32,074 nucleotides of DNA, from positions 1 to 32,074 of the forward strand of contig VRUE01000019.1 in NCBI GenBank assembly GCA_019456285.1, in the 5' to 3' direction. The stretch comes from Solirubrobacterales bacterium. GTDB lineage: Bacteria > Actinomycetota > Thermoleophilia > Solirubrobacterales > 70-9. Position 1 is the first letter of the stretch. The number at the start of each line of letters is the position of its first letter. Under the pieces are notes generated by a model. That model was not told the origin of the DNA and did not search any database. It saw only the letters and a list, made by a program, of their open reading frames with translations. The position numbers and the translations under genes are program-made. Below are positions 12,765-20,962 of this stretch, in pieces.

Positions 12765-13907
12765 ATGACCGTCACCTTCGCCGAGAAGCTCGCCCTGATG
12801 CCGCGCTACCGGGCCGGCGTCCCGGCCGGGCAGGCGCCCGAGGCGATCGCCTCGGGCGAGATCGCCCAGCTCGCCTCCAACGAGTCGCCGTTCCCGCCCC
12901 ACCCGAGGGTGGTCGAGGCGATCCGGAACGCCGCGGGGGCGATGAACCGCTACCCGGATCCGGGCGCGACGCTGCTGCGCCGCCGGATCGCCGAGCGCTA
13001 CGAGACCGAGCCCGCCAGGATTGCGGTCGGCAACGGCTCCTGCGAGATCCTGCTCGCCGCCGCGGAGGCGCTCTGCGAGCCGGGCGCCGAGATCCTCTAC
13101 GCCTGGCCGTCGTTCTCGATCTACCCGCACCTGGCGGCGCTGACCGGGGCGCGCGAGATCCGGGTACCGCTCGCCGCGGGCGAGGTCCACGACCTCGACG
13201 CGATGGCGGCCGAGGTGACGGCCGCCACCCAGCTCGTCCTCGTCTGCAACCCCAACAACCCGACCGGCACCCACCTGCCGGCGACGGAGATCGCCGCCTT
13301 CTGCGAGCAGCTGCCCGCCCGCGTCACGGTCGCGCTCGACGAGGCCTATGTCGAGTTTCAGACCCACGACGACCCCGACGCCACGGTCGACCTGCTCGCC
13401 GAGTTCCCCAACCTGGTCGTCCTGCGCACATTCAGCAAGTGCTACGGCCTGGCCGGCCTGCGGGTCGGCTACGCGATCGGCTCGGCCAGGTTCCGTGCCG
13501 CGGTCGACGCGGTGCGCCAGCCGTTCAGCGTCAACGCGCTCGCTCAGGCCGCCGCCGCCGAGGCGATCCTGCACTCCGACGATGTCGCCCGCCGGGTCGA
13601 GGGCACGATTGTCGAGCGGATCAAGGTCGAGGAGGAGCTGCGTGGGATGGGCTTGACCACGGCCGACACCGAGGCCAACTTCTCGTGGATAGACCTCGGC
13701 GAAGCCGGGGAGGCCGACGTCGTCGCCGGGCTGGCGGAGCGCTCGATCGCAGTCCGCCCGGGGGCCCCTCTCGGCGATCCGGGCCACATCCGGGTCACCT
13801 ACGGCACCGCCGCCGAGAACGACCGCTTCCTCGCCGCCCTCGCCGAGCTGCTGGACAATTGCGCCTCATCTGCTACAAAGTCTTTGGAGGATGAAGCGAA
13901 CCGGTGA
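12765..13907 (+). CDS. hisC: HisC-family aminotransferase (histidinol-phosphate / aromatic amino acid)
   Basis: 380 aa, fold-type I PLP aminotransferase. Visible: LASNESPFPPHPRV (37-50), NRYPDPGATLLRRRIA (61-75), VGNGSCEILLAAAEAL, CNPNNPTGTHLP (161-172), LDEAYVEF (191-198), and the PLP lysine in RTFSKCYGLAGLRVGYAIG (K225). HisC members act on histidinol phosphate, but many also transaminate phenylpyruvate and 4-hydroxyphenylpyruvate. The neighbours (aroH before; aroF, tyrA, aroA after) and the absence of other his genes favour an aromatic role, perhaps dual. The 3' end carries a predicted promoter for aroF, and the stop lies inside the putative leader peptide frame. Confidence 0.85.
   Translation: MTVTFAEKLALMPRYRAGVPAGQAPEAIASGEIAQLASNESPFPPHPRVVEAIRNAAGAMNRYPDPGATLLRRRIAERYETEPARIAVGNGSCEILLAAAEALCEPGAEILYAWPSFSIYPHLAALTGAREIRVPLAAGEVHDLDAMAAEVTAATQLVLVCNPNNPTGTHLPATEIAAFCEQLPARVTVALDEAYVEFQTHDDPDATVDLLAEFPNLVVLRTFSKCYGLAGLRVGYAIGSARFRAAVDAVRQPFSVNALAQAAAAEAILHSDDVARRVEGTIVERIKVEEELRGMGLTTADTEANFSWIDLGEAGEADVVAGLAERSIAVRPGAPLGDPGHIRVTYGTAAENDRFLAALAELLDNCASSATKSLEDEANR
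13852..13879 (+). promoter_or_regulatory. Predicted aroF promoter inside the hisC 3' end
   Basis: TGGACA (13852-13857), 16-nt spacer, then TACAAA (13874-13879) preceded by TGC, an extended -10 arrangement. It would start transcription around 13886-13891, at or just before the ATG of the leader peptide, giving a leader of about 245 nt to aroF. Confidence 0.45.
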
Positions 13908-13983
13908 CACCGCGAGCGGCACCTGCGCCTCCGGCGCCGTGCTCGACTCTGCCCGCCTCTCCTATTTCTGGCGATTTAGCTAG
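13891..13983 (+). CDS. Putative aromatic-rich leader peptide of aroF (30 aa)
   Basis: ATG 13891 opens a 30-codon frame ending at TAG 13981-13983; the last residues are ARLSYFWRFS. Tyr, Phe and Trp stand consecutively (TAT TTC TGG, 13963-13971), followed by Arg, Phe and Ser, then stop. The frame overlaps the end of hisC in another phase, is absent from the ORF track for its shortness, and precedes DAHP synthase, the first enzyme of the pathway making those three amino acids. GGAGG abuts the ATG, too close for normal use, so the start may be leaderless; an in-frame GTG at 13939 would give a 14-aa version. Function as an attenuator peptide is inference. Confidence 0.6.
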   Translation: MKRTGDTASGTCASGAVLDSARLSYFWRFS

Positions 13984-14035
13984 GCGTCCGGCCTGGCGGC
14001 GTTTCGCCGCACCCACAGAGCACTCGGCCGGATGC
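13984..14035 (+). promoter_or_regulatory. Candidate attenuator stem-loop between leader peptide and aroF
   Basis: GCGTCCGGCC (13984-13993) pairs with GGCCGGATGC (14026-14035), nine Watson-Crick pairs plus a G-U. It encloses the hairpin GCGGCG-TTT-CGCCGC (13996-14010). The stem begins directly after the leader peptide stop. Its left arm also fits an alternative partner inside the leader frame: CCGGCGCC (13931-13938) with GGCG-T-CCGG (13983-13991, one bulge). Two mutually exclusive folds keyed to ribosome position are what classical attenuation needs. No U-run follows, so control could act on translation instead. Confidence 0.5.
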
Positions 14036-14120
14036 CGAATCCCTTGTTTCGCGTGTTTCGCGGTGCTGCGCTCGGATCGCGAGACCCGCCCGAAAAGTAG
14101 GATTTTCAGGCTTTGGAGAA

Positions 14121-14126
14121 AGGTGA
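14121..14126 (+). promoter_or_regulatory. Shine-Dalgarno of aroF
   Basis: AGGTGA within GGAGAAAGGTGAT lies seven bases before ATG 14134 (ATG 14137 is an in-frame alternative). It sets the start here and argues against the track's TTG 14113, which lies inside this site's own leader. Confidence 0.6.
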
Positions 14127-14133
14127 TGGCAAA

Positions 14134-15216
14134 ATGATGCTCGGGATGCAGGGGGAAACGCGAGATCGGGTTCGGGACCAGCGGATCGAGCGGATCGTGG
14201 AGCTGGTCCCGCCCATGACGCTGTTCGACGAGCTGCCGCTCGGCGAGGAGCGGGAGGGGGCCGTGGTGCGCGGGCGAGGCGAAGTCGGCAATGTCCTGGA
14301 CGGCAGCGACGACCGCGTCCTGGTCGTGGTCGGCCCCTGCAGCGTCCACGACGTCGAGGCGGCGCACGAGTACGCCTTCAGCCTCAGCGAGATCGCGGAG
14401 GATCTCAGCGAGCAGCTGCTGATCGCGATGCGCGTCTACTTCGAGAAGCCGCGTACCACCACCGGCTGGAAGGGGCTGATCAACGACCCCCACCTGAACG
14501 GCTCCGGGGACGTCAATTCCGGCCTGCGCATGGCCCGCAAGCTGCTGCTCCAGGTGCTCGACCTCGGCCTGCCGGTCGGCTGCGAGTTCCTCGACCCGAT
14601 CACGCCGCAGTACATCTCCGACACGGTCGCCTGGGGGGCGATAGGCGCCCGCACGGCCGAGAGCCAGATCCACCGCCAGCTCGGCTCCGGCCTCTCGATG
14701 CCGATCGGGTTCAAGAACCGCACCGACGGAGACGTCCAGGTCGCCGTCGACGCGGTTCGCGCCGCCGCGGTGCCGCACGCGTTCGCGGGCATCGACGACA
14801 GCGGCGCCCCGGCCATCCTGCACACCACGGGCAACCCGGACGGCCACGTCATCCTGCGCGGTGGCAAGGATGCGCCCAACTACGATTCCGACGGAGTCGA
14901 AGAGGCGCTGGCCAAGCTGCGCGCCGCCGGGCTGCCCGAGCGGCTCGTGATCGACGCCTCCCACGACAACAGCGGCAAGGACCCCGACCGCCAGGTGGTC
15001 GCGGCGGGCCAGATCGCCGATCAGATCGCAGACGAGAAGGCGGAGATCGTCGGCGCCATGCTCGAGTCGTTCCTCGTCGAGGGCCGCCAGGACCTCGAAG
15101 GCGGCGAGGCGCTCACCTACGGCCAGTCGATCACCGATCCCTGCATCGGCTGGGACGAGACGGTCACGGTGCTCAACCGGTTCGCGGCGGCGGTTCAGGC
15201 GCGGCGCGGCGAATGA
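14134..15216 (+). CDS. aroF: 3-deoxy-7-phosphoheptulonate (DAHP) synthase, class I AroFGH type
   Basis: 360 aa from ATG 14134 (AGGTGA seven bases upstream). Condenses phosphoenolpyruvate and erythrose 4-phosphate to DAHP, the committed step of the shikimate pathway. Landmarks of the metal-dependent class I (E. coli AroF/G/H) type: VPPMTLFDELPLGEE, VVVGPCSVHD (the metal-Cys region, about 65-73), RVYFEKPRTTTGWKGLINDPHLNGSGDVNSGLR, IGARTAESQIHRQLGSGLSMPIGFKN, and IDASHDNSGKDPDRQ. Feedback specificity (Phe, Tyr or Trp) cannot be read off. The stop overlaps tyrA as ATGA. A candidate attenuation leader lies upstream. Many actinobacteria use the unrelated class II enzyme instead. Confidence 0.95.
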   Translation: MMLGMQGETRDRVRDQRIERIVELVPPMTLFDELPLGEEREGAVVRGRGEVGNVLDGSDDRVLVVVGPCSVHDVEAAHEYAFSLSEIAEDLSEQLLIAMRVYFEKPRTTTGWKGLINDPHLNGSGDVNSGLRMARKLLLQVLDLGLPVGCEFLDPITPQYISDTVAWGAIGARTAESQIHRQLGSGLSMPIGFKNRTDGDVQVAVDAVRAAAVPHAFAGIDDSGAPAILHTTGNPDGHVILRGGKDAPNYDSDGVEEALAKLRAAGLPERLVIDASHDNSGKDPDRQVVAAGQIADQIADEKAEIVGAMLESFLVEGRQDLEGGEALTYGQSITDPCIGWDETVTVLNRFAAAVQARRGE

Positions 15217-16298
15217 GGGTCGCCATCCTCGGGGTGGGCCTGATCGGAGGCTCGATCGGGCTCGCCGCGCGGCAGCGGCTGGAGGGCGAGGTGGTCGGGT
15301 TCGACCCCGACCCCGGCACGCTGGAGCGGGCGGCGCGGGCCGGCGTCGTCGATCGCAGCGTGGGCACGGCAGCCGAGGCCTGCGAGGGCGCCGGGGTCGT
15401 CTTCTGCGCGGCGCCGGTGGCGAGCCTGCCGGGTCTGGCGGGCGCCGCCCTGGACGCCTGCGGCCCCGACGCGGTCGTCACCGACGTCGGCTCGACCAAG
15501 CGCGAGATCGTCGCGGCGCTGGGCGCCGGCGAGCGCTTCATCGGCGGCCACCCGCTGGCCGGCGCGGAGACCTCCGGCGTTGAGAACGCCCGCGCCGACC
15601 TCTTCGAGGGCGCCCGCTGGTACCTGACCCCGACCGCGCGCTCCGGCGGCCTCCTCTACGACCGGCTGCAGCGGACGATCACCGGGCTCGGCGCCCGCCC
15701 GCAGGCGATCGACGCCGAGACGCACGACCGCCTGATGGCGACGGTGAGCCACCTGCCGCACGTGGTCGCCAACGTCCTGGTCGGGCAGGCGGCGGCGGAG
15801 CTGACCCGCGACTCGGAGCGGATGCCCGAAGTCGGCCCGAGCTTTCGCGACACGACCCGGGTCGCCGGCGCCAACCCGGCGATCTGGGGGGACATCTTCT
15901 CCACCAACCGCGGCGCGGTCGCGGCGGCGATCGACGCGACCGGAGCGCGGCTGCGGGAGGCGGCGAAGCTGATCCGGGCCGGCGACCGTGACGCCGTCGC
16001 CTCCTGGCACGCCGCGGCCGCGGCGGACCGCCGCGGCCTGCTGGAGGCCGACCTGGCCGGAGGGCCGCTGCACGAGCTGCGCGTCGTCGTCGTCAACCGG
16101 CCCGGCACGATCGCCGAGCTGGCGCTGGTGCTCGGCGAGGCCGGGGTCAACATCGAGGACATGGCGCTCCACCCGGCGCCGGACATGACCTCGGGGGCGG
16201 TCTCGCTCTGGGTGGCCGGCGAGGAGCAGGCGGAGCGCGCGGTGGCGCTGGTGCGGGAGCTGGGCCACACGGTGACCGTGCTCGGCGCCGCGGAGTAG
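15213..16298 (+). CDS. tyrA: Prephenate dehydrogenase with C-terminal ACT domain
   Basis: 361 aa. Oxidatively decarboxylates prephenate to 4-hydroxyphenylpyruvate for tyrosine synthesis. The N-terminal Rossmann motif is GVGLIGGSIG (7-16); VTDVGSTKREIV, FIGGHPLAGAETSGVENA and SHLPHVVANVL are TyrA family motifs. Residues from about 285 (HELRVVVVNRPGTIAELALVLGEAGVNIEDMAL) form an ACT domain, a small-molecule sensor expected to mediate feedback control, most likely by tyrosine. ATG overlaps the aroF stop; the stop overlaps aroA by one base. Chorismate mutase activity is not fused and is supplied by aroH upstream. Confidence 0.94.
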   Translation: MRVAILGVGLIGGSIGLAARQRLEGEVVGFDPDPGTLERAARAGVVDRSVGTAAEACEGAGVVFCAAPVASLPGLAGAALDACGPDAVVTDVGSTKREIVAALGAGERFIGGHPLAGAETSGVENARADLFEGARWYLTPTARSGGLLYDRLQRTITGLGARPQAIDAETHDRLMATVSHLPHVVANVLVGQAAAELTRDSERMPEVGPSFRDTTRVAGANPAIWGDIFSTNRGAVAAAIDATGARLREAAKLIRAGDRDAVASWHAAAAADRRGLLEADLAGGPLHELRVVVVNRPGTIAELALVLGEAGVNIEDMALHPAPDMTSGAVSLWVAGEEQAERAVALVRELGHTVTVLGAAE

Positions 16299-17599
16299 TG
16301 GTGGCAGCCCGCTTCGACCCCTCGGGCCCGCTGCGCGGGACCCTGCGCCCGCCGCCCGACAAGTCGGTCTCCCACCGCGCGGCGCTGATCGCCGCGATGG
16401 GGGAGGGCGAGACGGCGATCGAGGGCTACCTCGACTCGGCCGACACCCGCTCGACCCTGACGGCGATCGAGGCGCTCGGCGCCCGGGTCGAGGGCGTCGA
16501 CGCCACCGGGATCGAGCCGGTCATCCGCGTCCGCGGCGTCGGCCTGCGCGGCCCCGCCGGCGCGGACATCGACGTGGGCAACGCCGGCACGCTGCTGCGG
16601 CTGCTGCCGGGCTGGCTGGCCGGGCAGGAGACGGGAGCCTGGGCGCTGGACGGCGACGACTCGATCCGCTGCCGGCCGGTCGACCGGATCGCCGAGCCGC
16701 TGCGGCTGATGGGGGCGCGGCTGCGCTGCCGCGACGGCCGCCTGCCGCCGCTGCGGGTCGAGGCCGCCCCGCTGCGGGGCATCTCCTATCGGCTGCCGGT
16801 GGCGAGCGCCCAGGTCAAGTCGTGCCTGCTGTTCGCCGGTCTGCTGGCCGCGGGCGAGACGCGGCTGGCCGAGCCGCTGTCCAGCCGCGATCACACCGAG
16901 CGGATGCTGGTCGCCGCCGGCGCCGAGGTCGAGCGACAGGACGGCGCCGTCGGGGTGCGGCCGGCGGTGCGGCTCGAGCCCGGCGAGATCGTCGTCCCCG
17001 CCGACTTCTCCTCGGCCGCCTTCTTCGTCGTCGCGGCGCTGCTCGTCCCCGGCAGCGATCTCACCCTCGCCGGGGTCGGTCTCAACCCGACCCGCACCGG
17101 GCTGCTGTCGATCCTGGCGCGGATGGGCGCCGAGATCGAGGTCGAGGGCGAGGGCGAGCGCGGTGGCGAGCCGAGCGGCCGGATCCGTGTCCGCCCGTCG
17201 CAGCTGCGCGCCGCCGAGGTCGGCGGCGCCGAGATACCGCTGGCGATCGACGAGCTGCCCCTGGTGGCGCTTGCCGCCTGTTTCGCCGAGGGCACGACGA
17301 CGATCCGCGACGCCGCCGAGCTGCGGCGCAAGGAGTCCGACCGGGTCGCCACCGCGAGCGAGGCGCTGGCCGCGCTGGGCGGCAGGGTCGAGCCAACCGA
17401 GGACGGGATCAGGATCGAGGGCGGCGGCGGCCTGCGCGGGGGGGCGGTCGACTCGCACGGCGACCACCGGATCGCGATGCTGGGGGCGGTCGCCGGCCTC
17501 ACCTCGCGCCAGGGCGTCGAGGTCGAGGGGATGGACGCCGCCGCGGTCAGCTACCCGGGCTTCGAGGCCGACCTCGCCTCGCTCCTCCGCGGCGGCTGA
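16298..17599 (+). CDS. aroA: 3-phosphoshikimate 1-carboxyvinyltransferase (EPSP synthase)
   Basis: 433 aa. Transfers the enolpyruvyl group from PEP to shikimate 3-phosphate. The active-site lysine and neighbours are in PPPDKSVSHRAALIAAM (K22), the PEP-loop is GNAGTLLRLLPGWLAGQ (94-110), and RRKESDR and SHGDHRIAM near the C-terminus are further signatures. The PEP-loop reads AGTLLRLL rather than the enterobacterial AGTAMRPL, closer to class II enzymes. GTG 16298 shares its G with the tyrA TAG; a second GTG (16301) is possible. Part of aroF-tyrA-aroA, then cmk with its own -10-like element. Confidence 0.95.
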   Translation: MVAARFDPSGPLRGTLRPPPDKSVSHRAALIAAMGEGETAIEGYLDSADTRSTLTAIEALGARVEGVDATGIEPVIRVRGVGLRGPAGADIDVGNAGTLLRLLPGWLAGQETGAWALDGDDSIRCRPVDRIAEPLRLMGARLRCRDGRLPPLRVEAAPLRGISYRLPVASAQVKSCLLFAGLLAAGETRLAEPLSSRDHTERMLVAAGAEVERQDGAVGVRPAVRLEPGEIVVPADFSSAAFFVVAALLVPGSDLTLAGVGLNPTRTGLLSILARMGAEIEVEGEGERGGEPSGRIRVRPSQLRAAEVGGAEIPLAIDELPLVALAACFAEGTTTIRDAAELRRKESDRVATASEALAALGGRVEPTEDGIRIEGGGGLRGGAVDSHGDHRIAMLGAVAGLTSRQGVEVEGMDAAAVSYPGFEADLASLLRGG

Positions 17600-17620
17600 G
17601 CCACCCACCCGCCCCGCCTC

Positions 17621-17626
17621 TACGCT
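17621..17626 (+). promoter_or_regulatory. -10-like TACGCT before cmk
   Basis: TACGCT + 7 nt + ATG 17634 in a 34-nt gap after aroA, with no Shine-Dalgarno. The hexamer is identical to that before metK. Confidence 0.45.
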
Positions 17627-17633
17627 GCCGCCC

Positions 17634-18272
17634 ATGGTGATCGCGATCGACGGGCCCGCCGGGGCCGGCAAGTCCTCCGTGGCGCGGGCCGCCGCCGCCG
17701 CCCTTGGCTTCACCTACCTCGACTCGGGCGCGATGTACCGGTGCGTCGGGCTGGCCGGGATCGAGCCCGGCGCCGACCTCGACGACGGCGCGGCGATGGG
17801 CGAGCTGGCGCGCTCGCTGGCGATCGGCCTCGACGGCGAGCGGGTCACGATCGACGGGCGCGACGTCAGCGAGGCGATCCGCGGGCCGGCGGTGACCGAA
17901 GCCGCCTCGCGGGTCTCTGTCCATCCGCAGGTGCGGGAGGCGATGGTGGCGCGCCAACGGCGGATGATCGCGACCGGGCGCTACGTCGCCGAGGGCCGCG
18001 ACATCGGCACCGTCGTCAGCCCGGAGGCGCCGCTGAAGGTCTTCCTCACCGCCTCCGAGCGGGAGCGCGCCCGCCGCCGCGCCGCGCAGACCGGGGAGGA
18101 CGGGGCGGCGGTGCTGGCTGCCCAGCGCGAGCGCGACGCGCGCGACCGCACCCGTGAGCACAGCGCCCTCCGCGCCGCTCCCGGCGCGGTCGAGATCGAC
18201 ACCACCGCGCTCTCCCTCGAGCGGGTCGTCGAGCGGGTCGTCGAGCTGGCGAGGGAGCGGGGGCTGGCATGA
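17634..18272 (+). CDS. cmk: Cytidylate kinase
   Basis: 212 aa from ATG 17634 (a GTG follows at 17637). Phosphorylates CMP and dCMP with ATP. The P-loop is [15 protein letters not shown] (5-19); further landmarks are [15 protein letters not shown], the conserved [24 protein letters not shown], and the lid-region RARRRAAQ. Length is in the normal range. aroA-cmk-der is a widespread gene order. The track ORF start (17163) runs back through aroA and is spurious. The stop overlaps der as ATGA. Confidence 0.95.
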   Translation: MVIAIDGPAGAGKSSVARAAAAALGFTYLDSGAMYRCVGLAGIEPGADLDDGAAMGELARSLAIGLDGERVTIDGRDVSEAIRGPAVTEAASRVSVHPQVREAMVARQRRMIATGRYVAEGRDIGTVVSPEAPLKVFLTASERERARRRAAQTGEDGAAVLAAQRERDARDRTREHSALRAAPGAVEIDTTALSLERVVERVVELARERGLA

Positions 18273-19591
18273 GCGCCCGCCTCCCGACCGTCGCCGTCGT
18301 CGGCTTCCCCAACGTCGGCAAGAGCACCCTGGTCAATCGCCTCGCCGGCGGGCGCGAGGCGGTCACCCATACCGAGCCCGGCGTCACCCGCGACCGCAAG
18401 CGGGTGCCCTGCGAGTGGAACGGCACCGCCTTCGAGCTGCTCGACACCGGCGGGATCGATTTCCAGGACCAGGCGGAGCTGGCCCGGGACGTGCAGCGCC
18501 AGGCCCGGCTCGGGATCGCCGAGGCCGACGTGGTGATGCTGGTCACCGACGCCCGCGCCGGGGTGCGGGCCGGCGATGCCGAGCTGGCGAAGACGCTGCG
18601 GGGAGGCGGCACGCCGGTGCTGGTCGTCGCCAACAAGGTCGACCGCCCCGGCGACGAGCACCTGACGGCCGAGTTCCACAAGCTCGGCCTCGGCGAGCCG
18701 TTCGCGGTCTCGGCGACCCACGGCCTCGGCAGCGGCGACCTGCTCGACCGCACGGTCGAGCTGCTCGGTGACCGCGCTGAGGCCAAGAGCGGCGAGGGGC
18801 CGACCCGGGTCGCGGTGGTCGGGCGTCCCAACGTCGGCAAGTCGTCGCTGGTCAACGCCTTCCTCGACGCCGACCGGGTGATCGTCTCCGAGCGGGCGGG
18901 GACGACCCGCGACGCGATCGACACCGAGCTGGAGGTCGACGGGCGCCCGCTGGTGCTCGTCGACACCGCGGGGCTGCGCCGCCGCTCCAAGGTCGCCGGC
19001 ACGGTCGACTACTACGCGCAGCTTCGCTCCGAGCGGGCGGTCGAGCGCGCCGATGTCGTCCTCGTGGTCTGCGACGCTCGCGAGGGCGTCACCGCCGAGG
19101 ACTTGCGGGTGGCGGAGCTGGCGATGCGCGCCGGCTGCGCGACGCTGCTGGCGCTCAACAAGTGGGATGTCACCGCCACCGACATCGACGACGCCCGCGC
19201 CCGGGTCGAGCGCAAGCTGCGGCTTCGCCCGGCCGTCGTCACCTGCTCGGCGCTGCGGGGGCGCAACGTCGCCAACCTGCTTCCGGCGGCGCTGCGGCTG
19301 GCCGACCGCGCCGCGGAGCGGATCCCGACCCCGGAGCTGAACCGCTTCGTCGCCGACCTCGTCGCCAAGACCCCGCCTCCGGCCCGCCGCGGCCGCCGCC
19401 TCCGCCTCTACTACGCGGCGCAGGTGGAGGTGCGGCCGCCGCGGATCGCGATCCAGGTCAACGACCGCCGCCTGCTCGTCCGCAACTGGGCCTACCACCT
19501 GGAGAACCGGCTGCGCGAGTCGTACGGCCTCGAGGGCGTGCCCCTGATTATCGACTTCGTCCCCCACTCCGGCCGCCGAGGACGGGCCTGA
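18269..19591 (+). CDS. der: Ribosome-assembly GTPase Der (EngA)
   Basis: 440 aa with two tandem GTPase domains and a KH-like C-terminal domain, the architecture unique to Der, which acts in 50S subunit maturation. Domain 1: G1 GFPNVGKST (12-20), G3 DTGG, G4 NKVD. Domain 2: G1 [10 protein letters not shown]3 [12 protein letters not shown]4 NKWD. The C-terminal part shows [24 protein letters not shown] and [26 protein letters not shown] 18269 overlaps cmk. Length is normal. Last gene before the metK regulatory gap. Confidence 0.97.
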   Translation: MSARLPTVAVVGFPNVGKSTLVNRLAGGREAVTHTEPGVTRDRKRVPCEWNGTAFELLDTGGIDFQDQAELARDVQRQARLGIAEADVVMLVTDARAGVRAGDAELAKTLRGGGTPVLVVANKVDRPGDEHLTAEFHKLGLGEPFAVSATHGLGSGDLLDRTVELLGDRAEAKSGEGPTRVAVVGRPNVGKSSLVNAFLDADRVIVSERAGTTRDAIDTELEVDGRPLVLVDTAGLRRRSKVAGTVDYYAQLRSERAVERADVVLVVCDAREGVTAEDLRVAELAMRAGCATLLALNKWDVTATDIDDARARVERKLRLRPAVVTCSALRGRNVANLLPAALRLADRAAERIPTPELNRFVADLVAKTPPPARRGRRLRLYYAAQVEVRPPRIAIQVNDRRLLVRNWAYHLENRLRESYGLEGVPLIIDFVPHSGRRGRA

Positions 19592-19644
19592 CGCTGCGCA
19601 TATCGGCGTCCTCGGTCGCTCGCGTGCTAAAGCACACCACGCTC

Positions 19645-19662
19645 CCTACCGGGATAGGTCCT
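19645..19662. promoter_or_regulatory. 18-mer upstream of metK, identical to that upstream of hisC
   Basis: CCTACCGGGATAGGTCCT matches 12720-12737 exactly. The flanks differ, so at metK the dyad is only CCTA-CCGGGA-TAGG. What is conserved is the sequence rather than hairpin strength, pointing to a protein-binding site. It ends 31 nt before the metK ATG. Confidence 0.5.
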
Positions 19663-19681
19663 TGGTCACGCCCGTCCTCGG

Positions 19682-19687
19682 TACGCT
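19682..19687 (+). promoter_or_regulatory. -10-like TACGCT before metK
   Basis: TACGCT + 6 nt + ATG 19694, without a Shine-Dalgarno. Identical hexamer to the one before cmk. Confidence 0.45.
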
Positions 19688-19693
19688 TCGGCA

Positions 19694-20944
19694 ATGTCAA
19701 CCATCGAGCCGCTCGCCGAGGGCGAATACCTGTTCACTTCGGAGTCGGTCACCGAGGGCCACCCCGACAAGGTCTGCGACCAGATCTCCGACGCCGTGCT
19801 CGACGCCGTGATGGCGGAGGACCCCGAGGGCCGCGTCGCCTGCGAGACCCTCGTCAACACCGGGATGGCGGTCGTCTCCGGCGAGATCTCCACCGACGCC
19901 CGCCTCAACGTCCCCGAGATCGTCCGCGAGACGATCCGCGGGATTGGCTACGACCACGGCGACTACGGCTACAACTGCGACCACATCTCGGTCCTCGTCT
20001 CGCTCGACAAGCAGTCCCCCGACATCGCCCAGGGCGTCGACGCCGCCTACGAGACCCGGGTCGGGCCCGCCTCGGACGACGAGCTGCTGGTTGCCGGCGC
20101 CGGCGACCAGGGGATGATGTTCGGCTACGCGACCGACGAGACCGAGGCGCTGATGCCGATGCCGATCCAGATCGCCCACCGGCTGGCCGAGCGCCTCGCC
20201 GCGGTCCGCGGGGACGGCACGCTCGATTACCTCGGCCCCGACGGCAAGACGCAGGCGACGGTTCGCTACGCGGACGGCCGCCCGGTCCGGGTCGAGAAGC
20301 TGCTGATCTCCGCCCAGCACGCTCCGGGCGTCGAGTCCGAGGAGACGATCAAGCCCGACCTCTGGGAGCACGTTGTGCTGCCGGTGCTCAGCGCCGAGGT
20401 CCCCGGCCTCTTCGACGAGGCCGAGCTGCGCGACGGCTTCCTCGTCAACCCGACCGGCAAGTTCGTGATCGGCGGCCCGGTCGGCGACGCCGGCCTCACC
20501 GGCCGCAAGATCATCGTCGACACCTACGGCGGGATGGCGCGCCACGGCGGCGGCGCCTTCTCCGGCAAGGACCCCTCGAAGGTCGACCGCTCGGCCTCCT
20601 ACGCGGCCCGCCACGTCGCCAAGAACGTCGTCGCGGCGGGGCTGGCGGAGCGCTGCGAGGTCCAGGTCGCCTATGCGATCGGGGTCGCCCGCCCGATCTC
20701 GCTGATGGTCGAGACCTTCGGCACCGGCAAGCTCCCCGACTCGCGGCTCTCCCACCTGGTCGAGACGGAGTTCGACCTGCGGCCGGGCGCCTTCCGCCGC
20801 TACCTCGACCTGCACCGGCCGATCTTCCAGAAGACCGCGGCATATGGCCACTTCGGCCGTGAGGACCCTGACTTCACGTGGGAGAGGACCGACCGGGCCG
20901 AGGCGCTACGCGACGCGGCGGGCCTGGCGGCCGCGCCTGCCTAA
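19694..20944 (+). CDS. metK: S-adenosylmethionine synthetase
   Basis: 416 aa. Makes SAM from methionine and ATP, working as a tetramer in the cytoplasm. Signatures: [21 protein letters not shown] (14-34; His23, Asp25 and Lys26 at the ATP/Mg site), [12 protein letters not shown] (the family hexapeptide), [53 protein letters not shown] (P-loop-like GGGAFSGKD) and YAIGVARP. Length is typical. The start is ATG 19694 as in the track; it appears leaderless. The stop is only 18 nt from the end of the convergent PH-domain gene. Confidence 0.97.
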   Translation: MSTIEPLAEGEYLFTSESVTEGHPDKVCDQISDAVLDAVMAEDPEGRVACETLVNTGMAVVSGEISTDARLNVPEIVRETIRGIGYDHGDYGYNCDHISVLVSLDKQSPDIAQGVDAAYETRVGPASDDELLVAGAGDQGMMFGYATDETEALMPMPIQIAHRLAERLAAVRGDGTLDYLGPDGKTQATVRYADGRPVRVEKLLISAQHAPGVESEETIKPDLWEHVVLPVLSAEVPGLFDEAELRDGFLVNPTGKFVIGGPVGDAGLTGRKIIVDTYGGMARHGGGAFSGKDPSKVDRSASYAARHVAKNVVAAGLAERCEVQVAYAIGVARPISLMVETFGTGKLPDSRLSHLVETEFDLRPGAFRRYLDLHRPIFQKTAAYGHFGREDPDFTWERTDRAEALRDAAGLAAAPA

Positions 20945-20962
20945 CGCGCACCCTTCGGATAG

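Larger units (their letters stand above)
13908..14133 (+). other. hisC-aroF intergenic leader, AT-richer than its surroundings
   Basis: 226 nt between hisC and aroF. Besides the leader peptide and its stem, it holds three copies of GTTTCGC (14001, 14046, 14055), short stems CTCG-GATCG-CGAG (14071-14083) and GAAAA-GTAGGA-TTTTC (14092-14107), and the aroF Shine-Dalgarno. The track's 77-codon ORF (13904-14137) bridges it exactly by stop/start overlaps, but its codon use (TTA, AGA, AGG, ATT) is foreign to the neighbours. Confidence 0.5.
19592..19693 (+). promoter_or_regulatory. metK upstream region
   Basis: 102 nt between der and metK. It contains a small stem GTGC-TAAA-GCAC (19624-19635), the 18-mer shared with hisC (19645-19662) and a -10-like TACGCT (19682-19687). 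I see no SAM riboswitch pattern; the region is short and the predicted start is leaderless. Confidence 0.5.

Noticed and set aside
19592-19693. SAM riboswitch before metK
   Set aside because: The 102-nt gap lacks the conserved core helices, and the start looks leaderless, leaving no room for a leader RNA.
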